Below are positions 57,801 through 64,000 of a stretch of DNA of 64,000 bases, piece after piece (the first letter of the stretch is position 1; each line of letters starts with the position of its first letter). The notes below the pieces were generated by a model, which saw only the letters and a program-made list of their open reading frames with translations, had not been told where the DNA came from and made no database searches. The position numbers were made by a program, and so were the translations under genes. The stretch comes from Pseudoruegeria sp. SHC-113 (GTDB lineage: Bacteria; Pseudomonadota; Alphaproteobacteria; Rhodobacterales; Rhodobacteraceae), in assembly GCF_025376885.1 (NCBI RefSeq), contig NZ_JAHUBR010000001.1, positions 2,790,001 to 2,854,000 on the forward strand. The letters are read 5' to 3'.

Positions 57801-58390
57801 ACGAACCCGCGCTCGGTGGCGCGCTCGGCTTCGGTGCATAGCCCACCCTCGCCCGGGTGGCGCTGCAGTTCCACGTAGAGCCGGCCCGCATAGATCGCGG
57901 CCAAGCGCTTCATCAGCGCCTCGGCCTTGGGGCGCTGCCCGGCCTGCAGCAGCTTGCCCACCGCGCCTTCGGGACCGCCCGAGAGGCAGATCAGCCCCGC
58001 GCCATGGGCCTCAAGCTCCTCCACCGTTACCTGCGGCAGTTCTCCACCGGCATCCACGTAGAGGCAGGAGGAGAGCTTCATCAGGTTCTCGTAACCTTCC
58101 TCATTCTGCGCGAGCAGAACGAGTGGCGCAGGCTCGCGCGGCTTCTCGCCGGGCGCGGGCGGATCATAGGCCACATCCACCTGGCAGCCGATGATCGGCT
58201 GGATGCCCTTTCCGGCGGCCGTCACCGAGAATTCCAGCGCGGCGAACATCGCGTTGGTATCGGTGATCGCCACGGCGGGCATGCCGGCAGAGGCGCAGCG
58301 ATCGGGCAGCTTCTTGACCGGCACCGCGCCTTCCAGAAGCGAATATTCGGTGTGGACACGCAGGTGAATGAAGGAGGGAGTCGTCGTCAT
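54869..58390 (-). CDS. dnaE: DNA polymerase III subunit alpha
   Basis: The replicative polymerase (1173 residues, normal for DnaE1). PHP domain from 8 (HLRVHTEYSLLEGA) to about 280; catalytic Asp404 and Asp406 in PDFDIDF with the third acidic residue further on; VGPGRGSGAGSLVAY (361-375) binds the incoming nucleotide; helix-hairpin-helix and OB-fold regions follow about 900 and 1000. The PHP metal His and Asp (RVHTEYS, TDTNAM) look mostly intact, but proofreading is normally done by DnaQ. The ATG is at 58390. Large open frames on the other strand are antisense only. Confidence 0.98.
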   Translation of the reverse strand: MTTTPSFIHLRVHTEYSLLEGAVPVKKLPDRCASAGMPAVAITDTNAMFAALEFSVTAAGKGIQPIIGCQVDVAYDPPAPGEKPREPAPLVLLAQNEEGYENLMKLSSCLYVDAGGELPQVTVEELEAHGAGLICLSGGPEGAVGKLLQAGQRPKAEALMKRLAAIYAGRLYVELQRHPGEGGLCTEAERATERGFVEMAYGMGLPLVATNDVYFPKAEMYEAHDALICIKEGAYVDQQEARRRLTPQHYFKSPQEMAALFADLPEAIENTVEIARRCAFMAYRRDPILPKFADDEVAELRRQANEGLQARLKVIPHAASVEEYQKRLDFELDIIEGMGFPGYFLIVADFIQWGKDHDIPVGPGRGSGAGSLVAYALTITDLDPLRYSLLFERFLNPERVSMPDFDIDFCMDRREEVIRYVQEKYGRDKVGQIITFGALLSKAAVRDVGRVLQMPYGQVDRLSKLIPVEGVKPVSIAQALIDEPRLREEARNEEVVERLLTYGQQVEGLLRNASTHAAGVVIGDRPLDALVPLYQDPRSDMPATQFNMKWVEQAGLVKFDFLGLKTLTVIQNAIEQILKSGRPIHVAADGTQLYEPAEGAENQINAIPLDDEKTYKLYAEARTVAVFQVESSGMMDALKRMKPTCIEDIVALVALYRPGPMENIPTYCEVKNGQRELASVHPLIDHILEETQGIIVYQEQVMQIAQVMAGYSLGGADLLRRAMGKKIKEAMDAERPKFEKGAAENGVDKKKASEVFDLLEKFANYGFNKSHAAAYAVVSYQTGWLKANHPVEFMAGVMNCDIHLTDKLAIYAEEARKDRDREGLGLEILPPCVNRSLATFSVAEGKLVYGLGALKNVGSEAMQMVVKGRGEKPFATLFDFARRVDLKRVGKRPMEMLARAGAFDELDRNRKRVFDSIEALVAYSAAIHEQRASSQVSLFGEAGEDLPEPRLAATPDWLPAERLTEEFKAIGFYLSGHPLDDYMPALKRKKVLTLSELEEQTKKGGAMIARLSGAVAGRQERKSAKGNRFAFAQLSDPTGAYEVTIFSDTLEASREYLETGSKVVVTVEATVESDQLKLLARAVQPIDSVVADAGSAGLKIFLEDATAIPTVANLLDTAAQDKQARSRGPVNFCLIHPDLPGEVEISLERLYPVNPQIKGAIKSLGGVLTVEEI

Positions 58391-58446
58391 GGCCGCAAGC
58401 TAGCGCAAGCCGCGCGGGCGCGAAACGGCTTTCGCAGGGCAAAGCG

Positions 58447-58554
58447 GCTGCCCCGCAGGCAGCGAATGGCGCAAAGCCTTGCGCAAATCGCGCCCAGCGC
58501 CCAATATTTCCGCGCTGCGCAAAGGTTAAGCACTTTCGCCAAATCGGCGAAAGT
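58447..58554. repeat. Cluster of three hairpins between dnaE and xdhA
   Basis: GCTGCC/GGCAGC (58447-58463), GCGCAA-AGCC-TTGCGC (58469-58484) and the 9-bp perfect ACTTTCGCC/GGCGAAAGT (58532-58554) lie in the 295-base divergent gap. The last is the best operator candidate. Confidence 0.5.
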
Positions 58555-58685
58555 TCCCCGCTTGCCAGAACCCGCTGCCAAGGCTTTGATATGGCAGCCT
58601 GCACGCGCCGCAGGGCACATCTCCAAGGGCTTTACGCCGCATCGGGCCCGGGGGAAGAGGATCACAGACAGCGGCGGTGGGCTCC

Positions 58686-60089
58686 ATGACTGCCATATCC
58701 TTCCTTCTGAACGGCGAAAGCGTCGCCCTGCCGGAGGTGGCGCCAACGATGACGCTGCTGGACTGGCTGCGCGAGCAGCGCGGGCTGACCGGCACGAAAG
58801 AAGGCTGCAACGAAGGCGATTGCGGGGCCTGCACGGTGATCCTGACGGACGCGGGCGGCACTCCGGCGGCGATCAACGCCTGTATCACCTTCCTGCCGCA
58901 GATCCACGGCAAGGCCCTGCGCACCGTGGAAGGGCTTACAGGCGAAAACGGCGCGCTGCACCCGGTGCAGCAGGCCATGGTCGCCTGCCACGGCAGCCAA
59001 TGCGGCTTCTGCACACCGGGCATCGTCGCCTCGCTTGCCGCCGCTCAGGCCACGGGCGACACCGCCCATGATGACGTGCTCGCCGGCAACCTCTGCCGCT
59101 GCACCGGCTACGCCCCGATCATCCGCGCCGCCGAAAGTGCTCAGGCCGACACCGGCTGGGCCAAGGCAGATACCAACGCCCTGCCCCACTTTGTTCCGGA
59201 AATATCCGCGGGGGGTGCGGGGGGCAGCCAGCCCCCCGCCTTCCTGCCCGCCTCCGCCGACGAACTGGCAGCGTGGTATGACGCCCACCCAGACGCCACG
59301 CTGGTGGCAGGCGCGACCGATGTCGGCCTCTGGGTCACCAAGCAGATGCGCGATCTGGACGAGATCGCCTTTCTGGACGGCTGCTGCGATCTTCAACAGA
59401 TCGAAGAAAGCGCCGATGGCCTGCGGATCGGCGCGGGCGTCACGCTCGCGGCGCTCCGCGAAGCCATCGCGCCCCGCCACCCCCATTTCGCCGAGATGCT
59501 GCGCCGCTTCGCCTCCACGCAGGTGCGCAACCGCGCCACGATCGGCGGCAATATCGCCAATGGCTCCCCCATCGGCGATGCACCCCCGGCCCTGATCGCG
59601 CTTGGGGCCACGCTGCATTTGCGCAAAGGGGAAGTCCGCCGCAGCCTCGCGCTGGAGGATTTCTTCCTTGAATACGGCAAGCAGGATCGCGCGCCGGGCG
59701 AATTTGTGGAAGCCATCACATTGCCCGCCCAGCCCGACCGGCTGAAATGCTACAAGCTTTCCAAGCGTTTCGATCAGGACATCTCCGCCGTCTGTGGCTG
59801 TTTCAATCTCACTGTTGACGCCGGAACCGTTAATGAAGCGCGCATCGCCTTTGGCGGCTTGGCCGGCACGCCGAAACGCGCAAGCCACGTCGAGGCCGCG
59901 CTGCTCGGCCAGCCGTGGAGCCTTGCCACCGTGCAGGCCGCGCTGCCCGCCTTTGCCGCCGATTACACCCCGATGAGCGACATGCGTGCTTCGGCGGCCT
60001 ACCGCCTTGCCACCGCACAGAACATGCTCCTGCGCTATTTCCACGAGGATCAGGGCGTGGCCACCAATGTGTTGGAGGTCTCCGCATGA
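58686..60089 (+). CDS. xdhA: Xanthine dehydrogenase small subunit (2Fe-2S and FAD)
   Basis: Oxidises hypoxanthine and xanthine to urate together with XdhB. Of 467 residues, 1-75 are the plant-type ferredoxin domain (Cys41, 46, 49, 66). Residues ~80-160 carry the second cluster (Cys106, 109, 137, 139), and ~190-460 the FAD domain with [11 protein letters not shown] and [22 protein letters not shown]. Residues ~165-185, the linker between the two parts, are encoded by a piece of the dispersed repeat (59181-59240). ATG 58686 is chosen; GTG 58677 in frame is possible. It overlaps xdhB by ATGA. Confidence 0.95.
   Translation: MTAISFLLNGESVALPEVAPTMTLLDWLREQRGLTGTKEGCNEGDCGACTVILTDAGGTPAAINACITFLPQIHGKALRTVEGLTGENGALHPVQQAMVACHGSQCGFCTPGIVASLAAAQATGDTAHDDVLAGNLCRCTGYAPIIRAAESAQADTGWAKADTNALPHFVPEISAGGAGGSQPPAFLPASADELAAWYDAHPDATLVAGATDVGLWVTKQMRDLDEIAFLDGCCDLQQIEESADGLRIGAGVTLAALREAIAPRHPHFAEMLRRFASTQVRNRATIGGNIANGSPIGDAPPALIALGATLHLRKGEVRRSLALEDFFLEYGKQDRAPGEFVEAITLPAQPDRLKCYKLSKRFDQDISAVCGCFNLTVDAGTVNEARIAFGGLAGTPKRASHVEAALLGQPWSLATVQAALPAFAADYTPMSDMRASAAYRLATAQNMLLRYFHEDQGVATNVLEVSA
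59181..59240. repeat. Dispersed repeat, copy D, inside xdhA
   Basis: CTGCCCCACTTTGTTC followed by CGGAAATATCCGCGGGGGG matches the right half of copies A and B (GGGCCCCACTTTGTTCT, then AAATATCTC and G-run). A GGGGGGC...GCCCCCC hairpin closes it. It is in frame and encodes the Pro/Gly-rich linker segment [15 protein letters not shown]. Confidence 0.75.
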
Positions 60090-62407
60090 GCGTCGCCAAG
60101 CCTCTCCCGCACGATACCGCCGCGCTGCATGTCACCGGCACCGCCCGCTACGTGGACGACATCCCCACACCGCGTGGCACGCTACATCTGGCCTTTGGCC
60201 TGTCCGAGATTGCCCATGGCACGATCACCGGGCTGGATCTGACGAAGGTCCGGGAAGCGCCGGGCGTTGTCGCCGTGCTTACCGCCGAGGATCTGCCCTT
60301 CGCCAATGACGTATCGCCCTCTGTCCATGACGAGCCACTGCTGGCCACCGGCAGTGTGCACTACCTCGGGCAGCCGATCTTCCTCGTGGTGGCCGAAAGC
60401 CATTTGCAGGCGCGCAAAGCGGCGCGGCTGGGCCAGATCAGCTACGCCGAAAAGCCCGCGATCCTGACGGTCGAGGCCGCGATGGAGGCCAACAGCCGCT
60501 TTGAAGACGGCCCCCGCATCTACACGAAGGGCGATGTGGACACCGCCCTCGCCGCCGCCTCGCGCCGTGTGGAAGGGCGGATCGAGATCGGCGGGCAGGA
60601 GCATTTCTACCTCGAAGGTCAGGCCGCGCTGGCCCTGCCGCAGGAGGGCGGGGACATGCTGGTGCATTCCTCCACCCAGCACCCGACCGAGATCCAGCAC
60701 AAGGTGGCCGACGCGCTTGGCCTGCCCATGCATGGCGTGCGCGTCGAGACGCGGCGCATGGGCGGCGGCTTTGGCGGCAAGGAAAGCCAGGGCAACGCGC
60801 TCGCCGTGGCCTGCGCCGTGGCCGCGCGCCTGACAGGTGCCCCCTGCAAGATGCGCTATGACCGCGACGACGATATGGTCATCACCGGCAAGCGCCACGA
60901 TTTCCGCATCGATTACACGGCCGGGTTTGACGCCGAGGGCCGCCTGTTGGCGGTGGAGTTCACCCATTACACCCGCTGCGGCTGGGCGCAGGATCTCTCG
61001 CTCCCCGTGGCCGACCGCGCCATGCTGCACGCAGATAACGCTTATCTGCTGCCGTCGGCGCGGATCACTTCGCACCGGCTGAAGACGAACACCCAATCCG
61101 CCACCGCCTTTCGCGGCTTCGGTGGGCCGCAGGGGATTGTCGGGATCGAGCGGGTGATGGATCACATTGCCGCCGATCTGGGACTGGATCCGCTTTTGGT
61201 GCGTCAGAAGAACTTTTATGCCTCCGGCGGGGATATTTCAGCCAAGATGAAGGCGGAAGGGGCCGCGCAGACGACGCCTTACGGGCAAGTCGTAGAGGAT
61301 TCGGTGATCCGCGAGTTGGTGGCGGATCTGGCGGTGCGTTCGGACTATGCGGCGCGGCGAGCGGCGATTGCGGAGTGGAACGCGCAGAGCCCGATCCTGA
61401 AGCGCGGCATTGCGCTCACGCCAGTAAAATTCGGCATCAGCTTCACGCTCACCCACCTCAACCAGGCCGGCGCGCTGGTGCATGTGTATCAGGATGGCTC
61501 TATCCACATGAACCACGGCGGCACCGAGATGGGGCAAGGGCTGTTTCTGAAGGTGGCGCAGGTGGCGGCGAGCCGCTTTGGTGTTTCGGTGGAGAAGGTG
61601 AAGATAACCGCCACGGATACGGGCAAGGTGCCCAACACCTCGGCCACGGCGGCCTCCTCAGGCTCCGATCTGAACGGCATGGCGGTGAAGGCGGCCTGCG
61701 ACACGATCCGGGGCCGCATGGCGGCGCTGCTGGCCGAGCGTCACCAGACGATGCCCGAGGCCGTGCGTTTTGAAGGCGGCGAGGTCATCGTGGGCCATGA
61801 GCGCTACAGTTTCGAGACGGTGGCGAAACTGGCCTATGAGAACCGCGTGAGCCTCTCGGCCACGGGCTTTTACAAGACGCCCAAGATCGAGTGGGACCGC
61901 ATCAAGGGCGCAGGCCGCCCCTTCTTCTACTTCGCCTATGGCGCGGCGGTTTCCGAGGTGGTGATCGACACGCTTTCCGGTGAAAACCGCATCCTGCGCA
62001 CCGACATCCTGCATGACGCGGGTGCTTCACTGAACCCGGCGCTCGACATCGGGCAGGTGGAGGGCGGCTTCGTGCAGGGCGCGGGCTGGCTAACCACGGA
62101 GGAACTCGTCTGGGACGGCAAGGGCGCTTTGCGCACCCATGCGCCTTCGACCTACAAGATCCCCGCCTGCTCCGATCGCCCGCGCCTGTTCAACGTGGCG
62201 CTCTATGAGGGCGAAAACCCGGAAGAGACAATCTACCGCTCCAAGGCCGTGGGCGAGCCGCCGTTCAACCTTGGCATTTCGGTGCTGATGGCGCTGTCGG
62301 ATGCCGTGGCCGCCTGCGGCGATGGCAGCCAGTATGTGGCGCTCGATGCCCCGGCCACGCCGGAGCGCCTCCTCATGGCCGTGCGCCGCCAGCAGGGGAT
62401 TGCGTGA
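60086..62407 (+). CDS. xdhB: Xanthine dehydrogenase large subunit (molybdopterin)
   Basis: A 773-residue molybdenum-cofactor subunit, the usual length for the separate XdhB of Alphaproteobacteria. Domain one starts [34 protein letters not shown] carries the Gln near Mo; [12 protein letters not shown] and [11 protein letters not shown] hold the substrate Arg/Phe region; GTEMGQGL contacts the cofactor; and the base-forming Glu lies in [10 protein letters not shown] near 729. Residues ~379-394, between NFY and TPYGQ, come from repeat copy E. It overlaps both xdhA and xdhC. Confidence 0.96.
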   Translation: MSVAKPLPHDTAALHVTGTARYVDDIPTPRGTLHLAFGLSEIAHGTITGLDLTKVREAPGVVAVLTAEDLPFANDVSPSVHDEPLLATGSVHYLGQPIFLVVAESHLQARKAARLGQISYAEKPAILTVEAAMEANSRFEDGPRIYTKGDVDTALAAASRRVEGRIEIGGQEHFYLEGQAALALPQEGGDMLVHSSTQHPTEIQHKVADALGLPMHGVRVETRRMGGGFGGKESQGNALAVACAVAARLTGAPCKMRYDRDDDMVITGKRHDFRIDYTAGFDAEGRLLAVEFTHYTRCGWAQDLSLPVADRAMLHADNAYLLPSARITSHRLKTNTQSATAFRGFGGPQGIVGIERVMDHIAADLGLDPLLVRQKNFYASGGDISAKMKAEGAAQTTPYGQVVEDSVIRELVADLAVRSDYAARRAAIAEWNAQSPILKRGIALTPVKFGISFTLTHLNQAGALVHVYQDGSIHMNHGGTEMGQGLFLKVAQVAASRFGVSVEKVKITATDTGKVPNTSATAASSGSDLNGMAVKAACDTIRGRMAALLAERHQTMPEAVRFEGGEVIVGHERYSFETVAKLAYENRVSLSATGFYKTPKIEWDRIKGAGRPFFYFAYGAAVSEVVIDTLSGENRILRTDILHDAGASLNPALDIGQVEGGFVQGAGWLTTEELVWDGKGALRTHAPSTYKIPACSDRPRLFNVALYEGENPEETIYRSKAVGEPPFNLGISVLMALSDAVAACGDGSQYVALDAPATPERLLMAVRRQQGIA
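61220..61257. repeat. Dispersed repeat, copy E, inside xdhB
   Basis: GCCTCCGGCGGGGATATTT is identical to the start of copy C, and the next bases CAGCCAAGATGAAGG match copy B (TTGCCAAGATGATGG). It is in frame and encodes [14 protein letters not shown] between two conserved motifs. Confidence 0.8.
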
Positions 62408-63342
62408 TGTTTGACCGCGCCGCCCTTGCCCACCAGATCGCCCGCCACGGGAGTGTGGTGCGCGTGGTGGTGGCGAAGGCGGAAGGCTCCGCCCCGCGCG
62501 AGGCTGGCGCGGCCATGATCGTCTGGGAAGGCGGGCAGAGCGGCACCATCGGTGGCGGCGCTTTGGAATATGAGGCCGCCGCCCGCGCCCGCGCGCGCCT
62601 CTCTGAGCCCGGCGCGCGCTGGCTGCGCCACGAGCCGCTCGGCCCGGCCCTTGGCCAATGCTGCGGCGGCGCGGTGACGCTGGCCTATGAGGTGTTTGAC
62701 GCCGCCACCCTGCCCGACGCCGCGCCGAGCTTCCAGCGCAGTTTTGGCACCGAGCCCTGCCCCGCAAGCCTCACACGCCTCGCCCAGCGCCATGCGGCAA
62801 GCGGCGATCCCGTACCCGTCACGCTCTCCGGCCACTGGCTGGCCGAGCCGATGGGCCGCGCCGCCCTGCCCGTCTGGATCTACGGCGGCGGCCATGTGGG
62901 CCGCGCTATCGCGGCTGTGCTGGCCCCCTTGCCGGAGTTCGCCCCCACGCTCATCGACATCGACTCCGCGCGCCTGCCCGATCCGCTCCCCGAAGGCACC
63001 GAAAGCCTGATCGCCGCGCATCCCACACGCCTCGTGGCACATGCACCGCAAGAGGCGCAACACCTCGTGCTCACGCACAGCCACGCGCTGGATCTGGAGC
63101 TCTGCCACGCGCTGCTCACGCAAAGCGCCTCCCGCATCGGCCTGATCGGATCGGCCACCAAATGGGCGCGCTTTCGCAAAAGGCTCGCCACCCTCGGCCA
63201 CCCGCAAGCCGCCATAAACTGCATCGAATGCCCCATCGGCGATCCCGCCCTTGGCAAACATCCACAAGCAATTGCGGTCTCCGTTGCCGCTGCGCTATTG
63301 AAGCGCCAAAACCAGCAAAACGCCACGAAGGACGTTGCATGA
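62407..63342 (+). CDS. xdhC: Xanthine dehydrogenase accessory protein XdhC
   Basis: A 311-residue chaperone that binds molybdenum cofactor, aids its sulfuration and delivers it to XdhB. The N-terminal XdhC/CoxI domain shows VVVAKAEGSAPREAGAAMIV (22-41) and LGQCCGGAVTLAYE; the Cys pair there is the likely Moco-binding site. The C-terminal Rossmann-like domain carries WIYGGGHVGRAI and IGLIGSATKWARFRKRL. It overlaps xdhB (GTGATG) and the following ATPase gene (ATGA). Confidence 0.94.
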   Translation: MFDRAALAHQIARHGSVVRVVVAKAEGSAPREAGAAMIVWEGGQSGTIGGGALEYEAAARARARLSEPGARWLRHEPLGPALGQCCGGAVTLAYEVFDAATLPDAAPSFQRSFGTEPCPASLTRLAQRHAASGDPVPVTLSGHWLAEPMGRAALPVWIYGGGHVGRAIAAVLAPLPEFAPTLIDIDSARLPDPLPEGTESLIAAHPTRLVAHAPQEAQHLVLTHSHALDLELCHALLTQSASRIGLIGSATKWARFRKRLATLGHPQAAINCIECPIGDPALGKHPQAIAVSVAAALLKRQNQQNATKDVA

Positions 63343-64000
63343 CCACAGGGACAGACAGCTACCTGATCGAGATCGACGGGCTCACGAAAGCCTACCCGGG
63401 CGTCGTGGCCAATGACGATGTCTCGTTCAGGATCAAACCCGGCGAGGTGCATGCGCTCCTTGGCGAAAACGGCGCCGGGAAATCGACGCTGGTGAAGATG
63501 ATTTACGGGCTGGTGAAGCCAGACAGCGGCCAGATGCGGCTCAACGGACGCGCCTTCACCCCCGCGGAGCCGCGCGCTGCGCGGGCCTCGGGCGTGGCGA
63601 TGGTGTTTCAGCATTTCTCGCTCTTTGAGGCGCTTACCGTGGCCGAGAACGTGGCCCTTGGCATGGAGAACCCGCCGGGGCAGCGCGCGCTGGCCCAGCG
63701 CATCCGCGAGGTGAGCGAGACCTACGGCCTGCCGCTCGATCCCGACAGGCTGGTGGGCGATCTGTCTGCCGGCGAGCGCCAGCGGGTCGAGATCATCCGC
63801 TGCCTGCTGCAGGATCCGCGCCTGCTGATCATGGACGAGCCCACCAGCGTGCTCACCCCGCAGGAGGTGGACATCCTCTTTGAAACCCTGCGCAAGTTGT
63901 CGGCGGAAGGCACAGCGATCCTCTATATTTCGCACAAGCTCGAAGAGATCCGCACGCTCTGTGATGCGGCCACCATCCTGCGCCTTGGCAAGGTGGTGGG
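63339..64000 (+). CDS. ABC transporter ATP-binding protein of the sugar/nucleoside type (cut by the window end)
   Basis: The first 220 residues are visible, with no stop before the right edge. Walker A GENGAGKST (about 44-52), Q-loop VFQHFSLF, signature LSAGE (about 145-149) and Walker B LLIMDEP (about 167-173) belong to the first of two ATPase domains of RbsA/YufO-type proteins. GERQRVEIIR and PTSVLTPQE are typical of the nucleoside (BMP-family) importers. It overlaps xdhC by ATGA, so uptake of purine nucleosides or bases feeding xanthine dehydrogenase is likely; permease and binding-protein genes should follow outside the window. Confidence 0.9.
   Translation, partial: MTTGTDSYLIEIDGLTKAYPGVVANDDVSFRIKPGEVHALLGENGAGKSTLVKMIYGLVKPDSGQMRLNGRAFTPAEPRAARASGVAMVFQHFSLFEALTVAENVALGMENPPGQRALAQRIREVSETYGLPLDPDRLVGDLSAGERQRVEIIRCLLQDPRLLIMDEPTSVLTPQEVDILFETLRKLSAEGTAILYISHKLEEIRTLCDAATILRLGKVV

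Overview
The window comes from a GC-rich alphaproteobacterial chromosome, most probably a marine-type Rhodobacteraceae (Roseobacter group). This rests on the class I lysyl-tRNA synthetase, an alphaproteobacterial complex I operon continuing into birA-coaX-rnj, a Hint-domain protein and an RTX protein of types common in that family, heterodimeric XdhA/XdhB, and promoters of the TTGAC type. No tRNA, rRNA, CRISPR array, insertion sequence or prophage is visible. The taxonomic call is inference from gene content only.

Layout. 1-1.9 kb: end of a sugar ABC operon (Gfo/Idh/MocA dehydrogenase, UgpC/MalK-type ATPase) closed by hairpins. 1.9-3.6 kb: lysK. 3.9-5.7 kb: a predicted secreted protein with seven propeller-like repeats and an RTX calcium-binding tail. 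5.8-10.1 kb: a second Gfo/Idh/MocA oxidoreductase, a TerB-like protein, and an ATPase / FtsX-like permease / DUF3299 set. 10.1-16.4 kb: an ATPase without permease beside a Na+/solute symporter, a tandem UspA, an atypical SDR, a Hint protein and an ICMT-like methyltransferase. 16.4-20 kb: prfC and a DEAD-box helicase with a long leader.

20.1-44 kb (mainly minus strand): all fourteen complex I genes nuoA-N, followed by birA, coaX and rnj. The cluster is unusual. A glycosyltransferase-like gene on the opposite strand separates nuoAB from nuoC-N, and nuoA and nuoC each have a good predicted promoter. At least nine accessory genes sit between the nuo genes: sulfotransferase, HhH-domain membrane protein, DUF5337-like protein, SAM methyltransferase, two lipoproteins, DUF3291 protein and a cysteine-free carboxymuconolactone-decarboxylase-like protein, plus the glycosyltransferase. 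NuoE carries a C-terminal HhH domain shared with the neighbouring membrane protein, and NuoL has a very His/Asp-rich loop.

44-64 kb: GST, DegT-type aminotransferase, MmgE/PrpD protein, gph, the UDP-GlcNAc pair glmU-glmS with an AlkD-like gene, an Lrp regulator divergent from phhA, slyX, a lipoprotein, dnaE, and xdhABC overlapping the ATPase gene of a probable nucleoside/purine uptake system that runs off the right end.

The most interesting signal outside the genes is a dispersed palindromic repeat family (core GGGATATTT ... GATGGGGCCCCACTTTGTTCT-like, ending AAATATCTC). Three copies are intergenic (20.02-20.13, 39.05 and 44.84-44.92 kb). Two related pieces lie in frame inside xdhA and xdhB, where they encode extra peptide in a linker and a loop.
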